The notes below the pieces were generated by a model, which saw nothing but the letters and a program-made list of their open reading frames with translations, had not been told where the DNA came from and searched no databases. A stretch of DNA of 64,000 bases from Nesterenkonia marinintestina. GTDB taxonomy: Bacteria > Actinomycetota > Actinomycetes > Actinomycetales > Micrococcaceae. Made by a program: the position numbers and the translations under genes. The stretch spans positions 1 to 64,000 of the forward strand of contig NZ_JAOEFD010000004.1 of assembly GCF_025420485.1 (NCBI RefSeq), read 5' to 3'. Positions within the stretch are counted from its first letter, which is position 1, and every line of letters starts with the position of its first letter. Below are positions 6,991-14,490 of the stretch, piece by piece.

Positions 6991-7359
6991 TCACGCCGAC
7001 AGGGCTCTGACCTGGGACGTCCTGGCTAACCTGAGGAACTCCGCGACTCCGCGGCAGGCCTGCACTCCGGCCTCGGTGAGCCGGTAGTAGACCCAGGTGC
7101 CGCGCCGCTCAGAGGTGATGAGTCCCGCTCCTCGGAGCTTCTTCAGGTGGTGGGAGACGGTGGGCTGGGAGACGCCGACGTCGTCGAGGTCGCAGACGCA
7201 GATCTCGACGGGCGCTTCGGCGATCAGCAGGAAGAGACGCAGCCGCACCGGGTCGGCCAGCCCGCGCAGCAGCCCCGCCGTACCGACGAAGTCCTCCGGG
7301 TCGGCCTCTGAGGCGAGGCCCTCTCTGAGACCGTCGGCCTGGCAGCACTGCTGTTCCAT
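6991..7359 (-). CDS. arsR: ArsR-family arsenite-responsive repressor
   Basis: The 122-residue winged-helix repressor has the HTH region VSQPTVSHHLKKLRGAG. It has candidate As(III) ligands: a vicinal pair C5-C6 near the N-terminus and C54/C56 in the EICVCDL stretch. This layout resembles Corynebacterium glutamicum ArsR, which uses a vicinal pair plus a cysteine near residue 55, more than the plasmid R773 type. It is divergent from arsM across a 99-bp region that should hold its operator. It should repress the arsM-acr3-arsC genes and itself until arsenite binds. Confidence 0.88.
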   Translation of the reverse strand: MEQQCCQADGLREGLASEADPEDFVGTAGLLRGLADPVRLRLFLLIAEAPVEICVCDLDDVGVSQPTVSHHLKKLRGAGLITSERRGTWVYYRLTEAGVQACRGVAEFLRLARTSQVRALSA

Positions 7360-7458
7360 GGGTCCCCTTCCGTCACCCGTCCCTCTATATTGACGAATAT
7401 CGAATCATAGGGCAATGTCTGCTGTATAGACGATGATCGATACAACGTCGGAGATGCG
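7360..7458. promoter_or_regulatory. Divergent arsR/arsM control region
   Basis: The 99 bases between the two starts are AT-richer than the surroundings. They contain CGAA-TAT-CGAA (7394-7403) and CGAT-GAT-CGAT (7431-7441), plausible ArsR half-sites. GGAG sits 6 bases upstream of the arsM ATG. Exact promoter boxes are ambiguous. Confidence 0.45.
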
Positions 7459-8232
7459 ATGACCACCTCATCCGATGAGCTCCGCGAGGCCGTCCGCCGT
7501 CGATACGCCGACGCGGCCCTCCGTCTGACCGGGACGGCCACCGGCTGCTGCGGAACCGAGAGCACCACGGACCTCGCCCGTGCGGGGATCTTCGGCTCCT
7601 CACTCTACGACGCCGACGCCTCCGCCTCCGGAGGCCCTGCGGTCGAGGCCTCCCTGGGCTGCGGCGTGCCCACCGCCGTCGCCGAACTCGTCGAGGGCGA
7701 GACGGTGCTCGACCTCGGCTCGGGGGCGGGCGGCGACGTGCTGATCTCGGCGCGCCGCGTCGGCCCCGAGGGTCGGGCCATCGGCCTGGACATGACGGAG
7801 GAGATGCTCGAGGCCGCGCGCCGACACGCGGCGGAGGCCGGTGCGGACAACGTCGAGTTCGTGCGGGGTTACCTCGAAGAGGTTCCGCTTCCGGAAGCAT
7901 CGGTCGACGTCGTCATCTCGAACTGCGTGATCAACCTCGCCGCAGACAAGGACGTGGTGCTGCAGGAGGCCGCTCGGGTCACCCGGCCAGGCGGTCGGTT
8001 CGCAGTCTCCGACGTCGTCGCCTCCGAAGACATGGACGAGGCCACCCGCCACGACGTCGCCGCCCACACCGGCTGCATCGCCGGGGCGCTGACCGAGACC
8101 GAGTACCGCCGGTCGCTGGAGCGGGCCGGCTGGACCGACGTCGACATCACCTACACCCACCGAGTCCACTCCCACGCCCAGGCCGCGATCATCCGTGCCG
8201 AGCGTGCGACGGGACGGGGGACGGATCGATGA
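7459..8232 (+). CDS. arsM: Arsenite S-adenosylmethionine methyltransferase
   Basis: The 257-residue enzyme methylates As(III). The SAM motif is VLDLGSGAGGDVL near residues 83-95. The arsenite-binding cysteines are present: C68 (SLGCGVP), C156 (SNCVINL) and C206 (HTGCIAG); the 50-residue gap between the last two matches characterised ArsM/AS3MT enzymes. An additional C30-C31 pair (TGCCGT) lies in the N-terminal region typical of the family. It is the first gene of the arsM-acr3-arsC-arsC operon and overlaps acr3 by 4 bases (ATGA). Methylation gives volatile or exportable species that complement efflux. Confidence 0.92.
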   Translation: MTTSSDELREAVRRRYADAALRLTGTATGCCGTESTTDLARAGIFGSSLYDADASASGGPAVEASLGCGVPTAVAELVEGETVLDLGSGAGGDVLISARRVGPEGRAIGLDMTEEMLEAARRHAAEAGADNVEFVRGYLEEVPLPEASVDVVISNCVINLAADKDVVLQEAARVTRPGGRFAVSDVVASEDMDEATRHDVAAHTGCIAGALTETEYRRSLERAGWTDVDITYTHRVHSHAQAAIIRAERATGRGTDR

Positions 8233-9335
8233 GCACAGTGGAGACTCCCGCGGATCCGATCGAAGCGAAGCTCTCCGCGCTGGACAGGCTCCTGCCCCTG
8301 TGGATCGGTCTGGCCATGGTCGCCGGTCTGCTCCTCGGCCGCTTCGTCCCCGGTCTCGACGAGGCGCTGACCGCATTGGAGGTCGGGGGCATCTCCCTCC
8401 CCATCGCCCTGGGCCTGCTGGTGATGATGTACCCGGTCCTGGCAAAGGTCCGATACGACCGACTCGGAACGGTCACCTCGGACCGACGGATCCTCCTCTC
8501 CTCCCTGGCGCTGAACTGGCTCATCGGCCCGGCGCTGATGTTCGCCCTGGCCTGGATCTTCCTTCCGGATCTCCCCGAGTTCCGCACCGGGCTGATCATC
8601 GTCGGGCTGGCCCGATGCATCGCGATGGTCATCATCTGGAACGATCTGGCGTGCGGCGACCGGGAGGCGGCGGCCGTGCTCGTCGCGCTCAACAGCGTCT
8701 TCCAGGTCATCGCGTTCTCCGGCCTCGCCTGGTTCTACCTCGATCTGCTGCCGGGATGGCTCGGCCTCGACACCCAGGGGCTGGACGTCTCCACCTGGCA
8801 CATCTTCCTCTCCGTGCTGGTCTTCCTCGGCGTGCCGCTGGCCGCCGGGTACCTGACCCGCCGGGTGGGTGAGGCCGCTAAGGGACGCACCTGGTACGAG
8901 GAGACCCTGATTCCGCGGATCGGACCCTGGGCGCTCTACGGCCTGCTGTTCACCGTCGTCCTGCTCTTCGCCCTGCAGGGGGACCGGATCACCAGCCAGC
9001 CGTTGGACGTGGCACGGATCGCGGTGCCGCTGCTGGTGTACTTCGTGGTGATGTGGGGCGTCGGATTCGCCTTCGGATGGGCTGTGCGTCTGTCCTATGC
9101 ACGCACGACCACCCTGGCCTTCACCGCCGCCGGCAACAACTTCGAGCTCGCCATCGCTGTGGCCATCGCAGCCTTCGGCGTCACCTCCGGGCAGGCGCTG
9201 GCCGGGGTGGTCGGGCCGCTGATCGAGGTGCCGGTGCTCGTCGCGCTGGTCTACGCGGCCCTGTGGCTGCGGAGACGGTATCCGGGGACCGCTGAGCCGG
9301 CCGCCCGCGGACGAGCGGGAGCTCGAGACCTGTAG
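8229..9335 (+). CDS. acr3: Acr3-family arsenite efflux permease
   Basis: The 368-residue protein has about ten transmembrane helices and belongs to the Acr3 branch rather than ArsB. The essential helix-4 cysteine appears as C130 in GLARCIAMVIIWNDLACGD. The helix-9 region AFTAAGNNFELAIAV holds the conserved N-N-F-E-L. It exports As(OH)3 (and often antimonite) using the proton gradient. Its start overlaps the arsM stop by 4 bases, so it is translationally coupled. The stop codon is TAG, showing amber is an ordinary terminator in this genome. Confidence 0.95.
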   Translation: MSTVETPADPIEAKLSALDRLLPLWIGLAMVAGLLLGRFVPGLDEALTALEVGGISLPIALGLLVMMYPVLAKVRYDRLGTVTSDRRILLSSLALNWLIGPALMFALAWIFLPDLPEFRTGLIIVGLARCIAMVIIWNDLACGDREAAAVLVALNSVFQVIAFSGLAWFYLDLLPGWLGLDTQGLDVSTWHIFLSVLVFLGVPLAAGYLTRRVGEAAKGRTWYEETLIPRIGPWALYGLLFTVVLLFALQGDRITSQPLDVARIAVPLLVYFVVMWGVGFAFGWAVRLSYARTTTLAFTAAGNNFELAIAVAIAAFGVTSGQALAGVVGPLIEVPVLVALVYAALWLRRRYPGTAEPAARGRAGARDL

Positions 9336-9359
9336 CCGCCGATCAGAGACGAGGACTCC

Positions 9360-9977
9360 ATGACACCCGACCGGAACCAGCTGGTGCGCGAACTCACTGC
9401 TGACCTCTGCTACTCCTATCGAGGGGTGTTCGACACCGACGTCGTCGAGCAGGCCGTCGCCGACGCCTGGGACGACCTCGCTCCCCGCTCAACGGTGCAG
9501 ACCTTCCTGCCCGTCCTCATCGCGCGCCAGGCGCGCGAACAGCTGATGGCACGAGCCCAGGCGGAAGGACGGATCGCGAAGCAGGTTCCGGAGCTCCTCT
9601 TCGTGTGCGTGCACAATGCGGGGCGGTCCCAGATGGCCGCCGCGCTCGCCGATCACCTGTCGGCGCGCCGGGTGCACGTCCGCTCGGCCGGCAGCGCCCC
9701 CACCGGAGAGATCAATCCCACCGTGGTCACCGCGCTGCAGGAGCGTGGGATCCCCCTGGGCACGTCGTATCCGAAGCCGCTCTCCGACAGCGTGGTGCGT
9801 GCCGCCGACGTCATCGTCACGATGGGGTGTGGAGATGCCTGCCCGGTGTACCCCGGGAAGCGTTACGAAGACTGGGACGTCCGCGACCCCGAGGGCGAGA
9901 CGCTCGAGGTGGTCCGTGAGATCCGCGACGACGTCCAGTCTCGCGTCACCGACCTCCTGCGCGAGATCCTGGACTGA
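9360..9977 (+). CDS. arsC: Arsenate reductase with N-terminal three-helix domain
   Basis: The 205-residue protein has an N-terminal helical domain (about residues 1-75) found on many actinobacterial arsenate reductases. A low-molecular-weight phosphatase fold follows. The nucleophile is C83 in the P-loop CVHNAGRS, and two further cysteines, C157 and C161 (GCGDACP), fit a cysteine relay. The aspartate is in WDVRDPEG. It reduces arsenate to arsenite for Acr3 and ArsM. The electron donor (thioredoxin or mycothiol/mycoredoxin) cannot be fixed from sequence. GAGGA lies just before the ATG, 24 bases after acr3. Confidence 0.9.
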   Translation: MTPDRNQLVRELTADLCYSYRGVFDTDVVEQAVADAWDDLAPRSTVQTFLPVLIARQAREQLMARAQAEGRIAKQVPELLFVCVHNAGRSQMAAALADHLSARRVHVRSAGSAPTGEINPTVVTALQERGIPLGTSYPKPLSDSVVRAADVIVTMGCGDACPVYPGKRYEDWDVRDPEGETLEVVREIRDDVQSRVTDLLREILD

Positions 9978-10015
9978 GACCCCGAACCGACCCCTCCGAC
10001 CTGAAGGATCGCCCT

Positions 10016-10492
10016 ATGACTCCCCAGCACACGACACCGGACTCCACGACACCGGGGGCCACGACACCGGGGGCCGATGACCGACCGACCGCACTGTTCG
10101 TGTGTGTGAAGAACGGCGGGAAGTCCCAGATGGCGGCGGCTCTGATGCGCAGCTCCGCCGGCGACGCCGTCGAAGTCCACTCGGCGGGCACGCGTCCGGG
10201 TGGGGCTGTGAATGAGCAGTCGCGCCAGGTGGTCGAGGAGGTCGGCGCGGACATGCACGGCGAGGTGCCCAAAGCGTTGGACGCCGAGCTGCTGCGACGC
10301 GCGGACCGGGTGATCGTCCTGGGCTCGGAGGCGCAGGTGACACCGGTCGACGGTATGCGCGGGCGTATCGAGACGTGGCACACCGACGAACCGTCGGAAC
10401 GGGGCATCGAAGGGCTGGAACGGATGCGGCTGGTCCGCGACGACATCGCCGAGCGGGTGGAGACCCTGCGGCAGGAACTGCTGGAAGGCTGA
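10016..10492 (+). CDS. Second LMW-phosphatase-type arsenate reductase
   Basis: The 158-residue protein has the P-loop CVKNGGKSQMAAALM near residues 30-44, a variant of CX5R in which Lys occupies the usual Arg place. This marks a separate actinobacterial branch of arsenate reductases related to the single-Cys, mycothiol-dependent enzymes of Corynebacterium. No GCGDAC pair is present, unlike the preceding gene. The N-terminal 22 residues are a low-complexity Thr/Pro stretch encoded by three near-identical copies of CCACGACACCGG (10040-10078). It follows arsC by 38 bases with AAGGA before the ATG. The gene is the last of the ars operon. A general phosphatase function is the alternative. Confidence 0.75.
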   Translation: MTPQHTTPDSTTPGATTPGADDRPTALFVCVKNGGKSQMAAALMRSSAGDAVEVHSAGTRPGGAVNEQSRQVVEEVGADMHGEVPKALDAELLRRADRVIVLGSEAQVTPVDGMRGRIETWHTDEPSERGIEGLERMRLVRDDIAERVETLRQELLEG

Positions 10493-10501
10493 CCCCTCCC
10501 C

Positions 10502-10575
10502 CATCGGGTCCCCTGTTCCAGGCACACTTCGGGCGGGTTCAGACCCGACACGCCGCAGGGATCGGGGACTCGATG
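10502..10575 (+). repeat. 74-bp palindrome-ended repeat, copy 2
   Basis: It starts CATCGGGTCCCCTGTTCCAG and ends GGGGACTCGATG, 10 bases after the arsenate reductase stop. The centre contains a perfect short hairpin, CGGGT-TCAG-ACCCG. The full length matches the other copies. Confidence 0.85.
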
Positions 10576-10635
10576 GGACGGGGACGGGGCCCGGAGGTGT
10601 TGCCGGCTGTGCACGCCCGCCGCACACTGGGGTTC

Positions 10636-10998
10636 ATGCGTATGACTCGCCGAATGGTCGTCCTGGACGCCGCGGACATCGATGCAGTGAGCAGCTTCTG
10701 GGCGCAGGTGCTCGGGATCCGGGCCGAGGGCGACCACCAGTGGCGGACCCTCACCACCGAGGACGGCTGGGAGATGGCCGTCCAGCACGCCCCGGACCAC
10801 ACCCCGCCGCAGTGGCCCGACGGCGCACCGGAGCAGGTGCACCTGGACTTCTACGTGGACGACGTCGACGCGGCCCACGACCACGTCACCTCCTGCGGCG
10901 CCCTCATGCTCCAGGATCGGGTCGGAGACGACGACCGCGGGTTCATCGTCTACGCCGACCCCGCCGGGCACCCCTTCTGCCTCTGCTGGGAGTCCTGA
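10636..10998 (+). CDS. VOC-superfamily (glyoxalase-like) protein
   Basis: The 120-residue single-domain protein has the paired beta-alpha-beta-beta-beta pattern of vicinal-oxygen-chelate proteins: RRMVVLDAADIDAVSSFWAQVLG at the start (split here by position), HLDFYVDDVDAAHDHV in the middle, and VYADPAGHPFCLCW at the end. The last is the usual glyoxalase/DUF signature. The start at ATG 10636 leaves the conserved first strand intact. It stands alone between two copies of the 74-bp repeat. The substrate is unknown; members act on thiol adducts, antibiotics or aromatic diols, so no function is assigned. Confidence 0.75.
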   Translation: MRMTRRMVVLDAADIDAVSSFWAQVLGIRAEGDHQWRTLTTEDGWEMAVQHAPDHTPPQWPDGAPEQVHLDFYVDDVDAAHDHVTSCGALMLQDRVGDDDRGFIVYADPAGHPFCLCWES

Positions 10999-11013
10999 AC
11001 GGACACACCACCG

Positions 11014-11087
11014 CATCGAATCCCCTGTTTCCGGCACAGTTTCGGTCGTTTCGGCTCCGACACGCTGCAGGGATCGGGGACTCGATG
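11014..11087 (+). repeat. 74-bp palindrome-ended repeat, copy 3
   Basis: It starts CATCGAATCCCCTGTTTCCG and ends GGGGACTCGATG. It lies between two convergent genes (stops at 10998 and 11134), where its hairpin could end transcription from both sides. It is closest to copy 1 read in reverse. Confidence 0.85.
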
Positions 11088-11133
11088 GAGGGTGGGGAGG
11101 GGTGCAGGGTCAGCGTCTGGTGAAGGGTCCGGG

Positions 11134-12792
11134 TCAGGGGGTCGCGTCCCGGTCATACATGCACTCACCGGCGACGAAGGTCCGCTCCACCGTCAGCCCC
11201 GCCAGCTCCTCGACGGAGACGGCGAACGGATCCTGGGCACAGACCACGAAGTCGGCCCAGGACCCCACGTCCAAGCTGCCCAGCACGTCCTCCTCGAACG
11301 AGGCATAGGCGGCGTCGCAGGTCATCCCACCCAGCGCCGCCTCCAGCTCCATCCGCTCGGAACCGTCGTCCAGGACCTGACCCGAGGCCGAGGTCCGCGT
11401 CACAGCGGCGGAGATCGTATGCCAGGGGTTCGGGTCGGTGATCGGCGCGTCCGAGTTCGGAGGCGCCACGATCCCGGCGTCCTCGAAGGACCGCTGCGGG
11501 TAGGCCCGCCCCACGCGTTCGGGGCCGAGCACCTCCCGGTACCGGTCCCCCAGCTCGTGGAGGAACCCGACCGAGGAGCCGGCCATGATCCCGTGCTCCG
11601 CCATCAGCTCCAGGTGCCGCTGGGACGGCAGGCCGCAGTGCTCGATCCGGTGCCGCATCCGTTCCGCCCCGGGCACCCGCCGGCACACCTCGACGAGCAC
11701 CTCGACGGCGGCGTCCACGGCCCGGTCCCCGATCCCGTGCACCGCCGCGCGCAGCCCGTCCTCAGCCGCACCGACGACGGCGTCGACGATCTCCCCGGGC
11801 TCGCTGGTCAGGAAGCCGCGCTCCTGAGTGCCCTCATACGGCTCGTCCACCGCCGCGGTCCGGCCTCCCACACTGCCGTCGAGCATGAACTTCGACCCCT
11901 GGACGCGCAGCATCTCATCCCCGAAGCCGGCGGTCAGGCCCACCTGACGGGCGCCGTCCAGGGAGCCGGAGAAGCCGTGGCCGTCGATGGCCCACAGCCA
12001 GGGACGCAGGCGGACCTTCAGGCGACCGGCCCGCCGCAGCCGCGAGAACTCGCGCAGATGCTCCCCCTCGGCGGCCATATCGTGGGCGGTGGTGATCCCC
12101 CGGGCCAGCAGCGCCTCCTGCGCGGCGGCGACCGCCTCGGCGATGTCCGCGCGGGTCGGCTCGGGCGGCTTCACCAGGTCCATGGCGCGCTCCTGCAGCA
12201 GGCCGGTGAGCTCCCCGTCCTCGTCGCGGAGCAGACGTCCGCCCTCAGGGTCGGGGGTGTCCCGATCGACGCCGCAGGCGCGCAGTGCGGCCGAGTTGAC
12301 CACCGCCATATGCGCGCAGGTCCGCCGCAGCACCACGGGGTGGTCCGGAGCGGCGGCGTCGAGGTCGGCCCGCGTGGGGGCGCGCCCGTCGACCATGCGG
12401 CTCTCGTCCCAGCCCCAGCCGCGGATCCACTCGCCGGACCCCCGCTGAGCGGCCTCCGCGGCCACGGCCTCCCGGATCTCCTCCACCGAGTCGGTGTCCG
12501 CCGGTCGGCAGGAACACCCCAGCAGGCTGAGGCCGAACAGGACCACGTGCATGTGCGACTCGATGAGCCCGGGCAGCACCCGTGCTCCGGCCAGGTCGAT
12601 CGTCCGGGTCTGCGGGCCGGCGGCGTCGAGGATCTCGGCGTCGTCGCCGAGCCGCGCCACCCGTTCCCCGCGTACGGCCATCGCAGAGCAGGTGGACCAC
12701 TCGACCCCGGCCTCCGTGCGCCGCGGCGTGGAGATCCGCCCTCCGTGCAGGATGAGCTCGGGGGCCTCATCCGCCTCGATCCGACCCGTCAT
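11134..12792 (-). CDS. YtcJ-type amidohydrolase (first of two)
   Basis: The 552-residue metal-dependent hydrolase belongs to the amidohydrolase_3/YtcJ family. The metal site motifs are ESHMHVVLFG near residue 78, HGIGDRAVDAA, RHRIEHCGLPS and the late aspartate NSDAPITD. The family hydrolyses amides or related C-N bonds; few members have known substrates. Its ATG overlaps the stop of the upstream symporter gene by 4 bases, which suggests that the symporter imports its substrate. A second, clearly diverged paralog lies at 14491. It is the last gene of this minus-strand block. Confidence 0.85.
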   Translation of the reverse strand: MTGRIEADEAPELILHGGRISTPRRTEAGVEWSTCSAMAVRGERVARLGDDAEILDAAGPQTRTIDLAGARVLPGLIESHMHVVLFGLSLLGCSCRPADTDSVEEIREAVAAEAAQRGSGEWIRGWGWDESRMVDGRAPTRADLDAAAPDHPVVLRRTCAHMAVVNSAALRACGVDRDTPDPEGGRLLRDEDGELTGLLQERAMDLVKPPEPTRADIAEAVAAAQEALLARGITTAHDMAAEGEHLREFSRLRRAGRLKVRLRPWLWAIDGHGFSGSLDGARQVGLTAGFGDEMLRVQGSKFMLDGSVGGRTAAVDEPYEGTQERGFLTSEPGEIVDAVVGAAEDGLRAAVHGIGDRAVDAAVEVLVEVCRRVPGAERMRHRIEHCGLPSQRHLELMAEHGIMAGSSVGFLHELGDRYREVLGPERVGRAYPQRSFEDAGIVAPPNSDAPITDPNPWHTISAAVTRTSASGQVLDDGSERMELEAALGGMTCDAAYASFEEDVLGSLDVGSWADFVVCAQDPFAVSVEELAGLTVERTFVAGECMYDRDATP

Positions 12793-14312
12793 CGCAGCTC
12801 CGCGCCTCGGCCCGCCCCCGACCGGGAGTCCAGGTCGGCGTGCTCCTCAGGCCGCGAATCCTCCTCGATGTCCCGGGACTCGGCCGCCCAGGACCGGTCG
12901 CGGGTCACGGTGTGCTGAGTCATCAGCGATCCGACGACGAGCACCACGATCGAGGCCGGCAGCCCCACGAAGACCGGGTGCCAGCCCAGCGGCTCTCCCA
13001 TCACCTGCCAGACCACTGCGAGCAGCAGACCCGACCACATCGACGCCAGCCCGGCGATGCGGGTGACCCTGCGCCAGAACAGTCCCAGCAGCACCGGGGC
13101 CAGCAGCCCGGAGACCAGCATCGCGGTGCCGGTCACCCACAGGACCACCAGCTGGGGCATGTAGAGGGCGAGCAGGACGGCGATCACGGAGGTGAGGAGC
13201 ACCGAGATCTTCGACCACAGCAGCAGGCGCTCGGAGGTCGGGGCCTTCATGCGCGGGCGGATGATGTCGTTGACGATGGTGGAGCTCGCGGCGAGGAAGA
13301 ACGAGTCGGCGCAGGAGATCACGGTGGCCAGCACCGCGATGATCATGATGATGATCATCGGGAACGGGAACACGTCGCCGATGACGGCGTAGTACACCTG
13401 GTTGGGGTCCGGCACGTCGAGCTCGAGGCCCCACCGGGTCATCACGCCGATGAGCACCACCACGGTGCAGATGATGGTCTGCAGCACGATCGCGGTCCAC
13501 AGGCCCGTCTTCAGCACCCGCATGGTCCGCGCCGCCCAGATGCGCTGCCACAGGTCCTGTCGGACCATCTGGTAGGCGCCGATGGTGAGCAGGTAGACCC
13601 CCAGCATGCCGGGTGCGATGCCGAGGACGTCGAGCATGTCCTCCTCGCCGGCGGCCGCGGCGTTGGACTCGATGGCCTCCCACCCGCCGGCGGCGAAGAT
13701 GACGACGACGAAGAGCACGAAGATGCCGACCGTCTGAACGGTGCCGTGGAGGGCGTCCTGGAAGACCACCGACTTCAGCCCGCCGAGCACCGTCTTGATC
13801 GTGAGCATGACCCAGGAGATGACGATTCCCGTGGTCATGTTCAGATCGAGGGTCAGGTAAAGGATCGTGGCGATGGAGACGAACTGCATCCCGGTGATCG
13901 CGCAGTAGGCGAAGAGCATGCTGATCGCAGTCGGCACGCGCGCCTTCTCTCCGTAGAGGAGCGAGGTGAAGTCACCCATGGTGACCATGTTGTGCCGAGC
14001 GCCGAGCCGTCGGACGGGCCCGGTCATGAACAGGATGATGACCAGCGTGGTGGGGACCATGACCAGGCCCAGCCAGATCTGCCCCGCGCCCAACGAGTAC
14101 CCGTTGGCCATATAGCCCAGCAGGATGGAACCGCCGATGGCCGTGCCGATCAGGGTGAGGATCATCGGGAAGATCCCGACGCTGCGGCCGGCCACGGAGT
14201 AGTCCTCATAGGTCTTCACCCGGCGATTGACCATATAGGCGAATCCGACGAGGAACAGGAAGTAGACGATGACGACGCCGGTGAGGACGGTCGTCTGCTG
14301 CTCGGTGTACAT
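12789..14312 (-). CDS. Sodium:solute symporter (SSS family)
   Basis: The 507-residue protein has about thirteen hydrophobic helices and SSS features, including SVAGRSVGIFPMILTLIGTAIGGS (residues about 39-62) and YAVIGDVFPFPMIIIM. The C-terminal 45 residues are hydrophilic and rich in Arg/Asp/Glu. A strong ribosome site (GGGAGG) precedes ATG 14312. It is coupled to the amidohydrolase downstream by a 4-base overlap. The family takes up organic solutes with Na+; the solute is unknown, but the neighbours point to an amide-, ureide- or cyclic-amide-type compound. Confidence 0.88.
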   Translation of the reverse strand: MYTEQQTTVLTGVVIVYFLFLVGFAYMVNRRVKTYEDYSVAGRSVGIFPMILTLIGTAIGGSILLGYMANGYSLGAGQIWLGLVMVPTTLVIILFMTGPVRRLGARHNMVTMGDFTSLLYGEKARVPTAISMLFAYCAITGMQFVSIATILYLTLDLNMTTGIVISWVMLTIKTVLGGLKSVVFQDALHGTVQTVGIFVLFVVVIFAAGGWEAIESNAAAAGEEDMLDVLGIAPGMLGVYLLTIGAYQMVRQDLWQRIWAARTMRVLKTGLWTAIVLQTIICTVVVLIGVMTRWGLELDVPDPNQVYYAVIGDVFPFPMIIIMIIAVLATVISCADSFFLAASSTIVNDIIRPRMKAPTSERLLLWSKISVLLTSVIAVLLALYMPQLVVLWVTGTAMLVSGLLAPVLLGLFWRRVTRIAGLASMWSGLLLAVVWQVMGEPLGWHPVFVGLPASIVVLVVGSLMTQHTVTRDRSWAAESRDIEEDSRPEEHADLDSRSGAGRGAELR

Positions 14313-14335
14313 GGTGCTGTGCCTCCCGGAGGGCT

Positions 14336-14356
14336 CACCGACCCCGTCGGTCGGTG
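14336..14356. promoter_or_regulatory. Short hairpin upstream of the symporter gene
   Basis: CACCGACC-CCGTC-GGTCGGTG is a perfect 8-bp stem at 14336-14356, 24 bases upstream of the symporter ATG in a 178-bp gap. It could be an operator in the leader, or the end signal of the upstream amidohydrolase transcript. Confidence 0.3.
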
Positions 14357-14490
14357 ACGTCCCTCACATATCTGTGCGATGTGTCCCAGTCTCGGTCCGT
14401 GATGTGACAGGGATCAAAGACCTGTTTCGGATGACCTCTATGCCGCAGACGTATGGTCACGGGTGATCGGGAACGCCGCCGGGGGCGCGG

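Noticed and set aside
10040-10078. Triplicate CCACGACACCGG as a regulatory repeat
   Set aside because: It lies inside the second arsenate reductase frame and encodes its Thr/Pro-rich N-terminus without shifting the frame.
11092-12918. 608-codon plus-strand frame opposite the first amidohydrolase
   Set aside because: The minus strand encodes a full YtcJ-family protein with all metal motifs; the plus frame shows no domain.
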